A DNA stretch of 64,000 nt from Phallus indusiatus (lineage: Eukaryota > Basidiomycota > Agaricomycetes > Phallales > Phallaceae): NCBI GenBank assembly GCA_027605045.1, contig JAQFWX010000115.1:46332-110331 (forward strand), in the 5' to 3' direction. Positions within the stretch are counted from its first letter, which is position 1. Each line of letters begins with the position of its first letter. Below, one piece after another: positions 20,886 through 32,488 of the stretch. The position numbers and the translations under genes were made by a program. The notes under the pieces were generated by a model. It was not told where the DNA came from and made no database searches. It saw only the letters and a list, made by a program, of their open reading frames with translations.

Positions 20886-21149
20886 CTATTCCTATGTCTT
20901 GATAAACATATGTCTGGTGTACAGCTTTTTTTGTTGTAAACCTGGCAGTCTATGTATTTCATGAAAGAATAGAAAAGTTTATTATGTTTTCATTAAAATA
21001 ATAATGACATGAGTTGAATGAAGTAATAAAGTGTGAATAGAAGAGTTGAATCTGGGTCAAAAAAAGTGTACAGGAAGATGTGTGAAAGGAAATGTTGCCA
21101 GGCAATGCTAACAGCGCTGTAGTGTGAAAAACTAATATCTTGTTCATTT

Positions 21150-22799
21150 TGCCTTTCTAGTATTACCCTTTATCTTCACAGAGATTTGCAAGTTTTTTCT
21201 CAAAAATGCAATCTCACCAACACTGAATTTGAGACCAGTCTCCGGGCCCCAGAAAGACTCCGGAAGCTCAAGCAGTGTGTCAATTGACAATAAAAGACAC
21301 TTCTCCTGCTCAAACCGAGTGTTGAAGTAAAAGAAATCTTGCTGCTGTGCACCTTTGACATCCTTCAACATCTTTAGCCAGTCAGCTACTGTTGGGCACT
21401 TGATCTCCTCTGCGCTCGATTTGGATGTTGGCTCAGCACATGTGCGTTTAGATTTTTATTCAGGAGAAGATGACGAATCATCAAACATGGCCCTCATTGC
21501 TTTTTTGGAGAATGGCATAAAGCAAAATTGTGATAGAACTGATTGTGCATGTGCAGGAGGTTCAGGCTCTTTGGCATCAACTGATACTTCCTGTCACTTT
21601 TGATGTTTTTTTAGGAGTGGTGCATTCGGAAGTCCTAGATCTGGAGTGCATGTTGTACCGGGAATGAAATAATGAAATTCCATGAATGGGTCTTGTTTTG
21701 GAGGACTGTGTTATAACTCCTGGCTCATTATTCACCTAATAGAATCTCAATCTTGACTATCGATGTTGGAGATAAAAATAACTGACCATAGCAAGTACCC
21801 ACGCTACCATCATTTCATGACTAATTTTCTTATGAACCCCATTCTTGTTGATGTGACAGGGTATACGGTCTTGTGGATCCTTATTCACATTGCACTTGTT
21901 GCAGTTTTCGAGCTCCAAAAGCAAAGCGGCCTGCTTTGCTGCAACTTCAGAATCGTAGAATGTCGAACCAGCCTCTGTTTCAGCCTCCTCTGCATCTGAG
22001 ACATAAAAGTTGGTGACTTGTGCATGTATTGCCCCCTTTCCGACTTGTCCAGCACTTGTTCCGGTCTTTGGATAAGCAGGAATGTCTCGTGGCCCACTGG
22101 CAGCAGCATTTGAGCATATAGCATGAAGCTTATTTGCTGCTACAAGTTCCTTCAACCACTGTGCATTCTCAGTCTCATGATGAATCACAGTATAATCAGC
22201 TATTTACTTTCTCATCTATCCGGACTTCAATAAGTGCAGCTCCTTTCTTGCTTTTCACTTCCAGTTCCCATTCCACCTTCACATCATCCCAGTGACTTGC
22301 AATCTTGAATGGGCGGAATTTTTTCTTCAAGTCCTTGGAAAAGTGAAGGAGAATCAAGGGAAAGTGTTTTTCCTTGATACCTTCACATCCAATCTCAGCA
22401 TGGATCATGGTGCGCACTTCTTCAAAGGTCTTAGATACTGGGGCTCTAACCTTACTTGTGATAATCACTCCAGGACCACTGACAACTTTGGAAGGAACAT
22501 CAAAGCAGATAACTCAAAAGCAGCATATCAGAGCATGGACATTCAAAATGAAATAAAAGTAAATACCCTGTTTCAAATCTTTTAAAGGATCATTTTCAAC
22601 AGACTTTGCCGGCACTTTTTTTGCTTTGAGAGAGTCTTTCTTTCTGACTTTGGGAGCTTCAGAGACACACTCAAGACTACCTTCAGAAGAATCTAGATCC
22701 AGTTGGGTGCCAGCCAAATCAATGAAGCTATCTGGCACCCATGCACCATCCATTACCAGCACAGTTTGTCCCTCCTGAGGTATTTGGTCCTGTCCCTCT

Positions 22800-22831
<32 letters not shown>

Positions 22832-23350
22832 TGTTACGGTACGCTAGCGCCCCGCCCGATTATTCGATCTTTTCGATTTCTTTCGATTTCATTTTGCACT
22901 TCGATTTCCTTCATTTCCTGTATTTTGCCGTTTCCACTATTTTCATCGATTTCTCGATTTCTCGATTTCTTGATCTGCTCCGATTTCTGTTTGTATCTCC
23001 TCGGATCCCATGGGGATCAGTCGGGTGCCTCACACTCTGTACTTATATGTGTTTTCCCTAGAGGGGGATACCTAAGCTTGTTCTCTTAGGTTTTCCCTCC
23101 TCTAGGTGAGTAGTTAGTCGTTGCCCCCCAATAGATCTTAGGTTTTCCCTCCTCTAGGTGTGTGCCCTGAGTCGCCCTAACACTCTCACTCTCACTCTCA
23201 CTCTCACTCAATTCTATCTCCTCATCCTCCTCTATTATGGTATCCAACCGACTTTTTTTTCACTTCGACGTTGCCGGTTTTGTGATGGATGGACCTGCAT
23301 CACTCAAACAAGTTGGCCTGCAAGTTCGGCAGCCTGTAGTGATAATGAGT
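21150..23350 (-). pseudogene. Transposon-associated basidiomycete orphan gene, interrupted by a solo LTR
   Basis: A minus-strand gene resembling a family of unknown function common in Agaricomycete genomes. Pieces in order from the 5' side: an acidic Ser-Glu repeat region around 23190-23200 and 22800-22830, cut by the family A LTR; KKDSLKAKKVPAKSVENDP (22650-22590); a block with KVRAPVSKTFEEVRTMIHAE and DVKVEWELEVKSKKGAALIE (22455-22215). A cysteine-containing block follows (CNKCNVNKDPQDRIPCHIN, then GVHKKISHEMMVAWVLAM, about 21905-21790). MEFHYFIPGTTCTPDLGLPN comes next (about 21690-21630). The C-terminal, possibly SAM-like region is VADWLKMLKDVKGAQQQDFF ... LRKNLQISVKIKG (21390-21165). Short introns are plausible between blocks. 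At least two stops and the LTR indicate a relic. Function unknown. Confidence 0.5.
22832..23182 (+). mobile_element. Solo LTR, family A
   Basis: It starts TGTTACGGTACGCTAGCGC and ends GAGTCGCCCTAACA, with the 5-bp duplication CTCTC (22827-22831 and 23183-23187) inside a CTCTCA microsatellite that codes for Ser-Glu repeats on the minus strand. At 351 bp it is the best reference copy of family A in this window. Confidence 0.9.
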
Positions 23351-23388
23351 GTTAGATCAACCTGATCGCGTACTCTTCTTTTCACTGG

Positions 23389-23745
23389 TGTCACGCACCG
23401 TGTTCTGGGCGTCTAGGCGGAAGTCCGGGAAGTCCGGACTACGGGACAGAAGGGACTTGGCTTCAGCTTATGTGCTGCGCCGACTCAAACGACCCTGAAT
23501 ATCCCTTAATTTCGGACTAGAAGTCTGAGACAGCCCGGACAGGTCCGGACAAGTACTGGGGCGGACTTTAAGCGAGATAGATAAGAGTAGAATTGATTAT
23601 AAAGAGGTTAACTGGGGCTAGACTTTAAATAGACTTGAATACGACTTGATATTCAGACTGGGGAGCCCCAGATGAAGTCTGGGGGCTTTAAATACAAAAA
23701 GCTAGACTACTAGAACTAAAGGAGATATAACTAAAAGGAGACTAG
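23389..23745 (+). mobile_element. LTR family F, 5' portion of an interrupted copy
   Basis: It starts TGTCACGCACCGTGTTC, shares GGGACTTGGCTTCAGCTTAT with the following copy, and breaks off at ACTAG where the second copy inserted. Its own 3' remainder is not recognisable to the right of the second copy. Confidence 0.65.
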
Positions 23746-24439
23746 TGTCAAGCGCCGTGTTCCGCGTCTATCCCGGCAAAGTCCGGTCTAGTACAAAACA
23801 CGTGCGTGCGGATAAGGATAGAATAAAGGAAGTACGGAGAGTACGGGTGTGAGGGACTTGGCTTCAGCTTATATGCTGCGCCCACTCGCCCAACTTCAGA
23901 TATCCCTCGATTTCAGAGAACGAGAGAAGTACGTATCAAGTACGCACAAGTCTGACGTCTAGTACGACGATGGACTTCAGATGTCCTAGACGTCTAACGA
24001 CGACTTAGACTTAAACTATGCACGAGTCCGCAACTAAGTACGAGACGGAGTACGCAGAGTATGGATAAGAACAGAGGCGGAACAGATAGAAGAGAAGAAC
24101 GGAAGACTATTACTATATTCTGACTGAGGATTCCCAGCTATAGAGCTGGGGTTTAAATACACAAGTATGGAAATACTATTCTGAAAGGGGAAAGAGATAA
24201 GAAAGGAATGGTTGTAACTAGGACAGATATTTAGGCAGAGTTCGGGACAGATGAGTCCTGGTTAATCGGAATGTTGGACAGGCAAGCTGCATTTGGAAAT
24301 AGACGGATCGGAGGGCTGTGCATAAAGTACGGGGAAGTGCGAGACAGGTACGTGATACGTACTTGGATAGAACCTCAGATACCGAGGTATGACTTACGTA
24401 ACCCTCCAGAAAAGGTTGCGGGGCATGCCGGGCGTGACA
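23746..24439 (+). mobile_element. Solo LTR, family F
   Basis: The ends TGTCAAGCGCCGTG and GCCGGGCGTGACA are flanked by the exact 5-bp duplication ACTAG (23741-23745 and 24440-24444). It is 694 bp long with TATA-like TTTAAATAC sites near 24150. It is nested in, or immediately after, a copy of its own family. Confidence 0.82.
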
Positions 24440-26210
24440 ACTAGTTGCACAGCACCAGAAACATATCTGGCACTTGATTTCTAATGCTCCGGACAAGATG
24501 TCCCCATAAGGAAATGTATGGAATGAGTCTTTCTGATTTATTAATGAGAAAAGCTATGTACATTAGTCTTTCTCTTCTCCTGAGTTTGTGCAAGTTCAGG
24601 CAGATAGTCTTCTTGCCATATGCATGTTGCGATTTCAGTGGCGGTCTCAATCCATTCGGCTGGCCATTTTTTCTCTCGAAAGTATCTGAGTTTGAACTTC
24701 AGATGCATTACTATAGAATGGTATCATTAGTAGTAATTGAGGTCTATTTATCCTAATAGAATGTAGCTTACTCATTGCAACACGGAATATTTCACTATCA
24801 TCGGTCCGTGCGTAGTACTTGTCCAAAATCCCAATGCCATTGTTGGCTGCATGACGTACTGCGAGGTGTAGATCTTCATTTTCGGCCAATCGTTTGAGAT
24901 GATCCCGCAAATAGTCAATTGCCGGGATGATGTGGTGTAGCAATGGCACATCAGTGGTTGACATGCGTTCAGTAATAACCTTAAATGCCTGACCAAAAGT
25001 GAGAATGTCATCTATTAATTTTGAAAAAATATGCACATTAAGCACTGGTTCTAATTGTTCGATTATAATCCATTCTTGGGTACGCATAGCATATTGATTC
25101 AACTTAAGGTGCTTGTACCGGCTGCTTGTTGTGAGGAGGGCGACGGCCTCACAGTTCACAAGATGGCGTTTTAGAGCTTTTACGTGCGAGTTCCAGCATG
25201 TCACGACCACTTTGACTGGAGCTAGAGGTTTGTGGCCCAGACCCTCACAGCACTCCATCAAGGCAGTATGCTTCGTATCCGAGTGTGCTAAAGCCGAAAC
25301 AAAACCAGTGACCTAGTAAAATTAGTCAATATTAACCCATGTTGGCCAACATAACTCAACGTACCTTTTTCAGAGTAAAGATGACCTCTTTATGCTGAGT
25401 GTCATCCAGTTCTCCTAGCTTAAGTTCCATTGCTTCTGCAGCTAAGTCGACCATAGGGTCCATATCAAGATCGCATTCCAAATCAAGCTCATCTTCATCC
25501 TTGAGTTCATCATTTTCACCTTCACTTTCATGATTACATTCATCATTGTTGGATTCGTCTTCTACTGCTTGCCAGGATGCTAAAGCTGGGCCATCCTGAA
25601 TGTCCTTTTTCTGGGGAATAAGGACACGTAGTACGGCCTGTTGATGCAATTAAACACATTTAAAACAGAGATATTTGATGATGTTACCTTTTCCACTAAG
25701 TTTATAACGTGGTTGATGTATCGGATCCTATTGCGTTGGCCACCCCATTCTGGCATCAGTTGAACCAGATGATCGGTCATTGTGTCGTTGGATGATGCGT
25801 TATTGGCAGTGAGACTGATGATCTGTTTTGTTGAAAGTTAGAAAGGGATTTCGAAAAAGAAGGAAACATACCTTGGATTTGATCTGATGTTGTTCCAAGA
25901 TCTGGTAAACTACGCCGGCCATAGTCACACCGGTATGAGCTTTAGAGACTCTGCCAGGACAACACAAGTCTAAGTGGGCGGTGTGAAAATACAATTCTAA
26001 ACATTACCTTACGAAGTCCAAGATAATCTGACATTGAGTACCAGTTTTGAGATCAACCCAATGGGCGGTGACAGCGATAAAGCTCATGGCGGCTCGTGAG
26101 ATCCATGCGTCTAACGCAATATGAATCGCAGCTGGAAAAGCCTAAAATAAAGTCATTAGTATGCCGACTGCCCAGTACTATAGTTCACATTTCGTACCTC
26201 AAAGATTTTA

Positions 26211-26587
26211 CTGCTGTTATAGCATTGTAAGGCATGAGCATTTTTGAATGTAAAAAAAAATCATTCCAATAAAGTTGTCATATCTCAATCTGTGATGCAT
26301 ATTTTGACTTGATTTTTACTGCATCTTGATCAGAAAAAAAACTAGTTTTATTTTTTAATAAGTATATGTATTTATTGTTGATTTCAAAATTGAAGTGTAA
26401 TTTTGTGTAATTTTAAAATCAACAATAAATACATATACTTATTATAAAATAAAACTAGATTTTTTCTGAACAAGATGCAGCAAAAATCAAGTCAAAATAT
26501 GCATCACAGACTGAGATATGACAACTTTATTGGAATGATTTTTTTCACATTCAAAAATGCACATGCCTTACAATGCTATAACAGCAG
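26211..26587. mobile_element. Palindromic MITE (TA target duplication), copy 3
   Basis: CTGCTGTTATAGC...GCTATAACAGCAG between TA dinucleotides (26209-26210 and 26588-26589), 377 bp, near-perfect hairpin. It interrupts the hAT no. 2 transposase between the SREKL block and the exon with the catalytic ALDAW motif. Confidence 0.87.
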
Positions 26588-26959
26588 TAACAAGCTTTTC
26601 TCGTGACAGCTGGTGCAACTTCTGGATGTCCTGGACGAAGATCGCGACGGCACCTCAACTTATAAATTGAGCATTTTGAAAAGCAATATGAGTTCGGCAT
26701 CTTCTATAATGGTGTATGGATGATTTTTGGCTACCACCCATTTGACGATCCCAAAGCGAAACCCGTCACGGGAGTAGCTGCTGCCATTAGCATACTTGGT
26801 CATAGAAAGAGCCTCTTTGGTTCGTTTTGGATCACAGCCATCTCTGTGATAGTTTAGGTTGCCGGTTGACACATCGCCCAGTATATGTGTTAAGACAATA
26901 CTTGGATGCCTGTAAATTAATGAGTGAATTTAATGAATCAAATACATAGATTTAACCAG

Positions 26960-27795
26960 CACTGGAGACATTGTAGGGTTTAGCCAAAAAAAGGATCTTA
27001 AGAAAATTATAGTTCGAAGTATAGACTATTGATGGTTTACCAAATTGCACAATCATGTTATAACTAATACTCAGATTAACAGATTCTGGCTTGCAAAATT
27101 GTTAGTATACTGCTATAATTATCTTGGTTAAATTATGTAATAATTCTTTGTCATATAAGCCCATGATCAATGTTACCCATTTAGTAAAATAATAAACAGA
27201 ATGAAACTTACATTATCATCATCTATATTGAAGAATGTTCTGAAAATGTTTTTTAAATTTATTATGAACATACATTTCTATTATAATTTAGATGGATGGG
27301 AAAAGCTTAATTTTAAGCATGAGAATACTCTTTGTAATATTAGAGTTTTCCTTGGAAAACCTTAATAATACAGGGATTTCTGGAAAATCTTGAGAAAACT
27401 CTAATGTCACAAACTGTGACCTTAAGTTTTAATTACATAGAAACTCAATATTTCCCACTCCCTCAAAATTATGATAAAAAATTGTATTGATAAGTAATTA
27501 TATTAACTTCATTATATAATTTTTCACTATGGTTAATGATGATATATGTTTTAGTTTGTATACTGTTTGGCTGAATAGAAAACATTATTCATAGTGTTAT
27601 ATAAGTAAAAATTACTATATAATTTAACCAAGATAATTATAGCAGTATACTGACAATTTTGCAAGCCAGAATCCCTTAATCTGAGTATTAGTTATAATAT
27701 TGTTGTACACTTCAGTAAATCATTGATAGCCTATGCCTTGAACCATAATTTTCTTAGGATCCTTTTTTTGGCTAAACCCTACAATGTCTCCAGTG
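26960..27795. mobile_element. Long palindromic CACTA-like element
   Basis: The termini CACTGGAGACATTGTAGGG and CCCTACAATGTCTCCAGTG are perfect inverted repeats, and the similarity of the two arms extends about 150 bp. The flanking 3-bp duplication is CAG (26957-26959 and 27796-27798). CACT(A/G) ends plus a 3-bp duplication fit the CACTA (CMC) superfamily. There is no coding sequence in 836 bp, so it is non-autonomous. It lies in the hAT no. 2 transposase. Confidence 0.75.
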
Positions 27796-30569
27796 CAGAT
27801 GAATGAACATATGTGCGACAAATAAATTTCATTGAGAGTTTGCCTTGCTTAGTTCTGATTGGTTTACCTTTGTCATTGATGATGAGTGAAGCAGGAAAAA
27901 AATGTTCATATACACCCTGCTGCCATTGTTTTGACCTTTTTACTATGAGAGCATGGGTGAAATTGAACGAGAAAAAAGGAACAAGAAACGGCTTACACAT
28001 TTTTCGAGAATTCTCAGAAACATCACTAGGATAAATGTCGTCTTCTGCATTTTCTAGACTAGACATTTCTGTGGGAGTTCCTATGACCGCATCTGGAAGT
28101 GTCGGAGCGGACATGTCTATCACAGCTTCATTGGAGGTTTCGTCGGAAACGACTTGTGATGATGAAGGAGTGGTTGGCTTGACTTTTTTAGAATGATTTG
28201 GAGAAGGGGAGTCTACTGTTGTTCTTCTCTTCCTTTTCGAAGCAGAAGGAGCCATTACTTTAGTAGGCTGGGGGCACAAACTTGATTTGTCATTCCATCC
28301 GCCGGTGAAAATTTAGACTACTTATGCTAAAAATAGACACTTTTGAAATCCAGGTACCCGCAAGTACCTGATAAAATGTCTAAAGTGAGACCCGCACCCA
28401 TGAGGTTTGAAAGAAATTCAAACCTGCACCTGACAGGTTTATTCTAAGCGAAAACCCACGGGTTTGGGTTTGGGTACCTGTCACAGGTACCTAGGTATGA
28501 CCATACCCGTGAACAGCCTTAATGGAGATCAGTCGGGTGCTTCGTATTCGGTACTTATATGTGTTTTCCCTAGAGGGGGATAGGGTTCAAGACGGGTAGC
28601 GGGTATTAATTTTAAAGGGTACCCATGGGTTTTGTACTTGTTCACACTTGAGTCCATATTATAAAAATTCTCAAAATCATTTTGTTTCAATTTTTTTTTA
28701 CAAGTCTGTATGTAATTTTGGATCCGGAATCAAAGCCAAAAAAATTACATAAATGTTTTGCCGTCTACTGCAACAGTGAGCATGCCTGGTCTGCAAACCA
28801 GAAGTAAAAGAATTCTCTCGGTATCATCAACTGAAGAATCCAGTCAAACATCCCAACCTCCCTTCAAACGAAATTGTGAGTGAGACGACTCTACTGTGAT
28901 TGGAAATGCCACATCTAAGCCAACTTCTGACAGTCGTCGACGATCCACAGCTCAGACGGATGAGGAAGAAGAGGATCCAGATGAGAAAGAACTGAGTACT
29001 TCACATTATCCTCTACATATTATTAGTATTTAATTTTTTTTAATCAAGCACAAAAAAAACTTGCCTGGACTTCGGAAGTGTATAGCCATTATAAGCCAGC
29101 AACAATTGCACGCCATCCAGATGGTACCAAAATGGTACCAAAATATATACCAAAAGGGTCTTAATATATACTTTTGAATGTCTCACGTAAGTATTAACTT
29201 TTATTCCCATCAATGTTACAACTTACCCGCTGAAAATAGTACGGGATCTGTCAAATTGTGGAAATCAATAGAGGGGTCTACAGGTAACCTTCAGAAGCAT
29301 GCACATGCTTGTGCTCCATCAGTCCCACCTGCTTCAGTTGAAACAATGGAGAAATTTACAGGTGGTTATACGCGCGAATGAATGAGGTGGATGATCGTTG
29401 TATAGTTGACGCAAAGCACACGATCGTATTCAACAATTGATGACCCGGATTTGCAAGCGATCTTCAAGATGTTGAACTCGAAGGTGGTGATTCCAGCATC
29501 TGTCACAGTTTCAAGTGATATCAGAACTGTTCACCAGATGATGAAGAAGGAGATGATAACTTTATTTCAGGTGAGTTTTATTATGTAATGACTTTTATGA
29601 ACATGTGAGTTTGACTTCCTTTCGCAGAAGCACCCAGGATCTGTTCACATCGCTCTTGATGGTTGGACGTCCCAGAAAGCCAGCTCATATCTTGGACTAA
29701 CTGTTCAGTGGTGCCCTGAAGACTCTGCTGTCATAATGAAGTCGACGCTCGACTTTATTCGAGTACCGTTAAGCCATACTGGTCAATATCTGGTACAACA
29801 AGTCCTTGCAGTTCTCGAGGACTTTGATCTCACATCTAAGGTTTGTGCACACTCAACTACCACTGCAATTCTGACTGATTCATTGTAGTTTCTTTGTCTG
29901 GCGGGTGACAACGCATCAAATAACGATACAATGACAACGGCACTCGAGATTCTGGTTCCCAATTGGGGTGGCAAACAATGGCAAATACGTTGTTTTGCTC
30001 ATATCATCAATCTAGTTGAACAGGTGCGTGTATTAACTCTTAAATACTATTTACAGAAGGACTGATACAACGTCTTTTTCATTGGTAGGCCTTTTTGCTA
30101 CCATTTAGCAATCGCAAAGATCACAACAATGCACATGATGATGATGACGATGATGTGGAAACGACCAAATGACAGGCCGCGAAACTTCAAGCATTACAAG
30201 AAGACCAAGATATAGCAGATCAAGAAGATACCGACTATGAAGATCCTCTGTATCAAGCACAGCTTGATGCAGAAATCGATACCCTGGATACACAACTGGA
30301 GGCTGCTACCGTTCGCAAGCTGGGTATTATGTCGACGGAGAAAAGGTTTGAGGCAAAGCTTATGTTGTCAAAAGTGAGCTTGCACTTATTCTGAGCTTTG
30401 GATGTACTTAACACTTTATCAGGCCACCGGGCTTGCAAAGCGCGTCACCTGGTCAGATCAGGTTCAAACAGCTTTCAAAGACTGCTGCCAACACATGGGG
30501 GTGAAAGAGTTGATGTTGGTGCGACCTGTAGCAACCCATTGGAACACACATTTTGCATGCCTAGAACAC

Positions 30570-30968
30570 TGTCAGGGTACGCTACCGCGTCCCCTCATTT
30601 TTCCTTACTTATTATCATCGGTATATATTCCCCTATACTTTATTTATATTTCCCATATATTATTTCTATCCTCCGTCTGCTCCCCCTGTCTCTATTCCAC
30701 TTTCTCTACTTGCGCGCGTCGCGCGCTCGTACCCGGTGTGACGCCGTAGGCGTCACGTCGCTTATGTTCGGTTCGGGCGTCTGGCACTTAGCTGTGTCAG
30801 GGCCGCACGCCGCGCTATCGTTTTTCATGTATATAGTCGCAGTCCCTAGAGTGAGGGTCCCTAAGCTTGTTCTCTTAGGATCCCCTCCCTCTAGGTGAGT
30901 AGTTAGTTCTCCCCAATATATTTCTCTTAGGATCCCCTCCCTCTAGCTTGAGCTGAGTAGCCCTAACA
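30570..30968 (+). mobile_element. Solo LTR, family B
   Basis: TGTCAGGGTACGCTACCG to GAGTAGCCCTAACA, exact 5-bp duplication AACAC (30565-30569 and 30969-30973), 399 bp. Inserted in a coding exon of the hAT no. 1 transposase. This is the best reference copy of family B. Confidence 0.92.
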
Positions 30969-31329
30969 AACACCATCTCCTGTAAAAAGAGGTGATCGCC
31001 CGACTATGTGACCATGCAACATATGCCAAGTTCAAACTGGATAAATATATCTTATCCAATGTGGAATGGGAAATATTAGAACAGCTAAAGCCACTGTTAG
31101 AAGTAAGTTGCATTTTTATATTGTTTATTTGAGTCTATTGCTAATCTACACATCTGTCGTCATCCAGCTTTTTGAGCGCGTAACCAAGCACGTTTCACAG
31201 ACGGAAACAGTTTTGGTTCATCAAGTCATACCTATCATTGACAAGTTGACTGGCGGCGACCTTGAAGATATTGTACAAAATGAAGACATGTACATTGCCA
31301 TCCGGTATGGTGCAAAAACATCTCTAGCC

Positions 31330-31723
31330 TAAGGCTGTTCACGGGTTATGACCCGCGGGTTTGGGTACCTGTTTTCAGGTACCCTTGGTCACCCAGACCC
31401 AGACCCGCACCCTTGCGGGTTTTGCCCACGGGTACCCGCGGTTTTAAGCGCCATACCCGCACCCGAAAAAAAACCCGTTTTTTTTTTGGGCACCTGCGGG
31501 TTTTTTGGGGTACCTGCAGGTACCCGCGGGTTTTCTATATAAAAATTTTCCGAAATTTGATGTTCAAACCCGCGGGTTTTGCAAAAAAATTTCAAAACCC
31601 AAACCCGCACCCTCGGGTCTTAAGCGAAATTAAACCCGCGGGTTTGGGTACCTGAACCCACGGGTATTGTGACAGGTACCTGTCACAGGTACCCGGGTAT
31701 ACCCATACCCGTGAACAGCCTTA
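31330..31723. mobile_element. hAT MITE
   Basis: TAAGGCTGTTCACGGG to CCCGTGAACAGCCTTA, a perfect 16-bp inverted repeat. The exact 8-bp duplication is CTCTAGCC (31322-31329 and 31724-31731). Nearly the whole 394 bp consists of ACCCGCGGGT/ACCTGCAGGT-type motifs in both orientations. The ends are the same as the surviving end of hAT no. 2. Confidence 0.92.
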
Positions 31724-32092
31724 CTCTAGCCATGTTAGACAAGTACTACACAAAGACCGACCAATCGGTCATTTATCGTATAGCCATGAGTAAGTCCTTA
31801 TCCTTGAGTCGCATGCATTAGTTTAATCTATTTTTACAGTACTTCACCCGCACTACAAGACATACTACTTCATTGCAAAAGAATGGCCGCAGACCTGGAT
31901 TGACCAAGTGGTCGAATTAACGCGGGAAATGTGGGAATCAAAGTACAAACAGACAGAAGTATTAGAGGCGCCAGACACCTGTAGTGTAAGTGCTGGTTGT
32001 TTTTTTGTTGATTACTCATTAGAGTTCTTTCAGAACACCTGGGATTTCGAATGGTTCGAGTCGAATACTCCAAGTACAGATGATGCACTAAC

Positions 32093-32488
32093 TGTTAGGG
32101 CTACTCAGCTCAGGCTAGAGGGAGGGGATCCTAAGATAATATATTGGAAGGGAAACTAACTACTCACCTAGAGGGAGGGGATCCTAAGAGAACAAGCTTA
32201 GGGACCCTCACTCTAGGTACAGCTACTATATACATAAAACGACGACGCGGTGTGCGGCCCTGACACAGCTAAGTGCCAGGCGCCCAAACCGAACCTAAGC
32301 GACGTGATATCACGGGCATCACGCCGGGTATGAGCGCGCAACGCGCGCGAGTAAAGAAAGTGAAATAGAGACAGAACAAGGAAACGGAGAGTGAAAGTAA
32401 AATATGGAAATGATAAATAAGATAGAAACGAAATGATGCCGATGATAATAAATAAGAAAATGAGAGACGGCGGTAGCGTACCCTGACA
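32093..32488 (-). mobile_element. Solo LTR, family B
   Basis: TGTTAGGGCTACTCAGC to GCGGTAGCGTACCCTGACA, exact 5-bp duplication CTAAC (32088-32092 and 32489-32493), 396 bp. Inserted in the hAT no. 1 transposase before its C-terminal dimerisation block, opposite in orientation to the copy at 30570. Confidence 0.92.

Larger units (their letters stand above)
24530..28260 (-). pseudogene. hAT transposase of element no. 2, interrupted
   Basis: A hAT-family DDE transposase. 5' exon (28255-27800): a basic start MAPSASKRKRRTTVDSPSPN and a BED-finger-like segment (QWQQGVYEHFFPASL). After the CACTA-like insertion: YANGSSYSRDGFRFGIVKWV and YTIIEDAELILLFKMLN (26870-26660). After the MITE: FPAAIHIALDAWISRAAMSF (about 26130, catalytic Asp in ALDAW). 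Then KAHTGVTMAGVVYQILEQH (25950-25890), NDTMTDHLVQLMPEWGGQRN with NHVINLVEK (25780-25690), an acidic linker (25640-25400), and VTCWNSHVKALKRHL, LEQLEPVL, TTDVPLLHHIIPAIDYL and GIGILDKYYARTDDSEI (25215-24780). The C-terminal dimerisation end is truncated near 24560. Introns (about 55-60 bp, GT-AG) separate the blocks. A TAA after LLFKMLNL and the two insertions inactivate it. Confidence 0.82.
24445..28521 (-). mobile_element. Autonomous-type hAT transposon no. 2 (left end missing)
   Basis: The right end is CCCGTGAACAGCCTTA at 28521, preceded by about 200 bp of ACCTGCACCTGACAGG-like subterminal repeats. The 8 bp next to it (ATGGAGAT) lie in a family A LTR. It contains a minus-strand hAT transposase gene. 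The opposite terminus is not found: the 3' part is cut near 24445, next to the family F LTR. Two palindromic elements are nested inside (26211-26587 and 26960-27795). Confidence 0.75.

Noticed and set aside
22795..23215. CTCTCA repeats as a possible CRISPR-like or satellite array.
   Set aside because: It is a simple hexanucleotide microsatellite split by a solo LTR; no spacers. CRISPR arrays are not expected in a fungal nuclear genome.
30250..30900. Open frames of 115-166 codons over the family B LTR inside hAT no. 1.
   Set aside because: They run from transposase exon into LTR sequence. Similar frames appear over every B LTR (8266, 10637, 19716, 34183) and reflect composition of the repeat.
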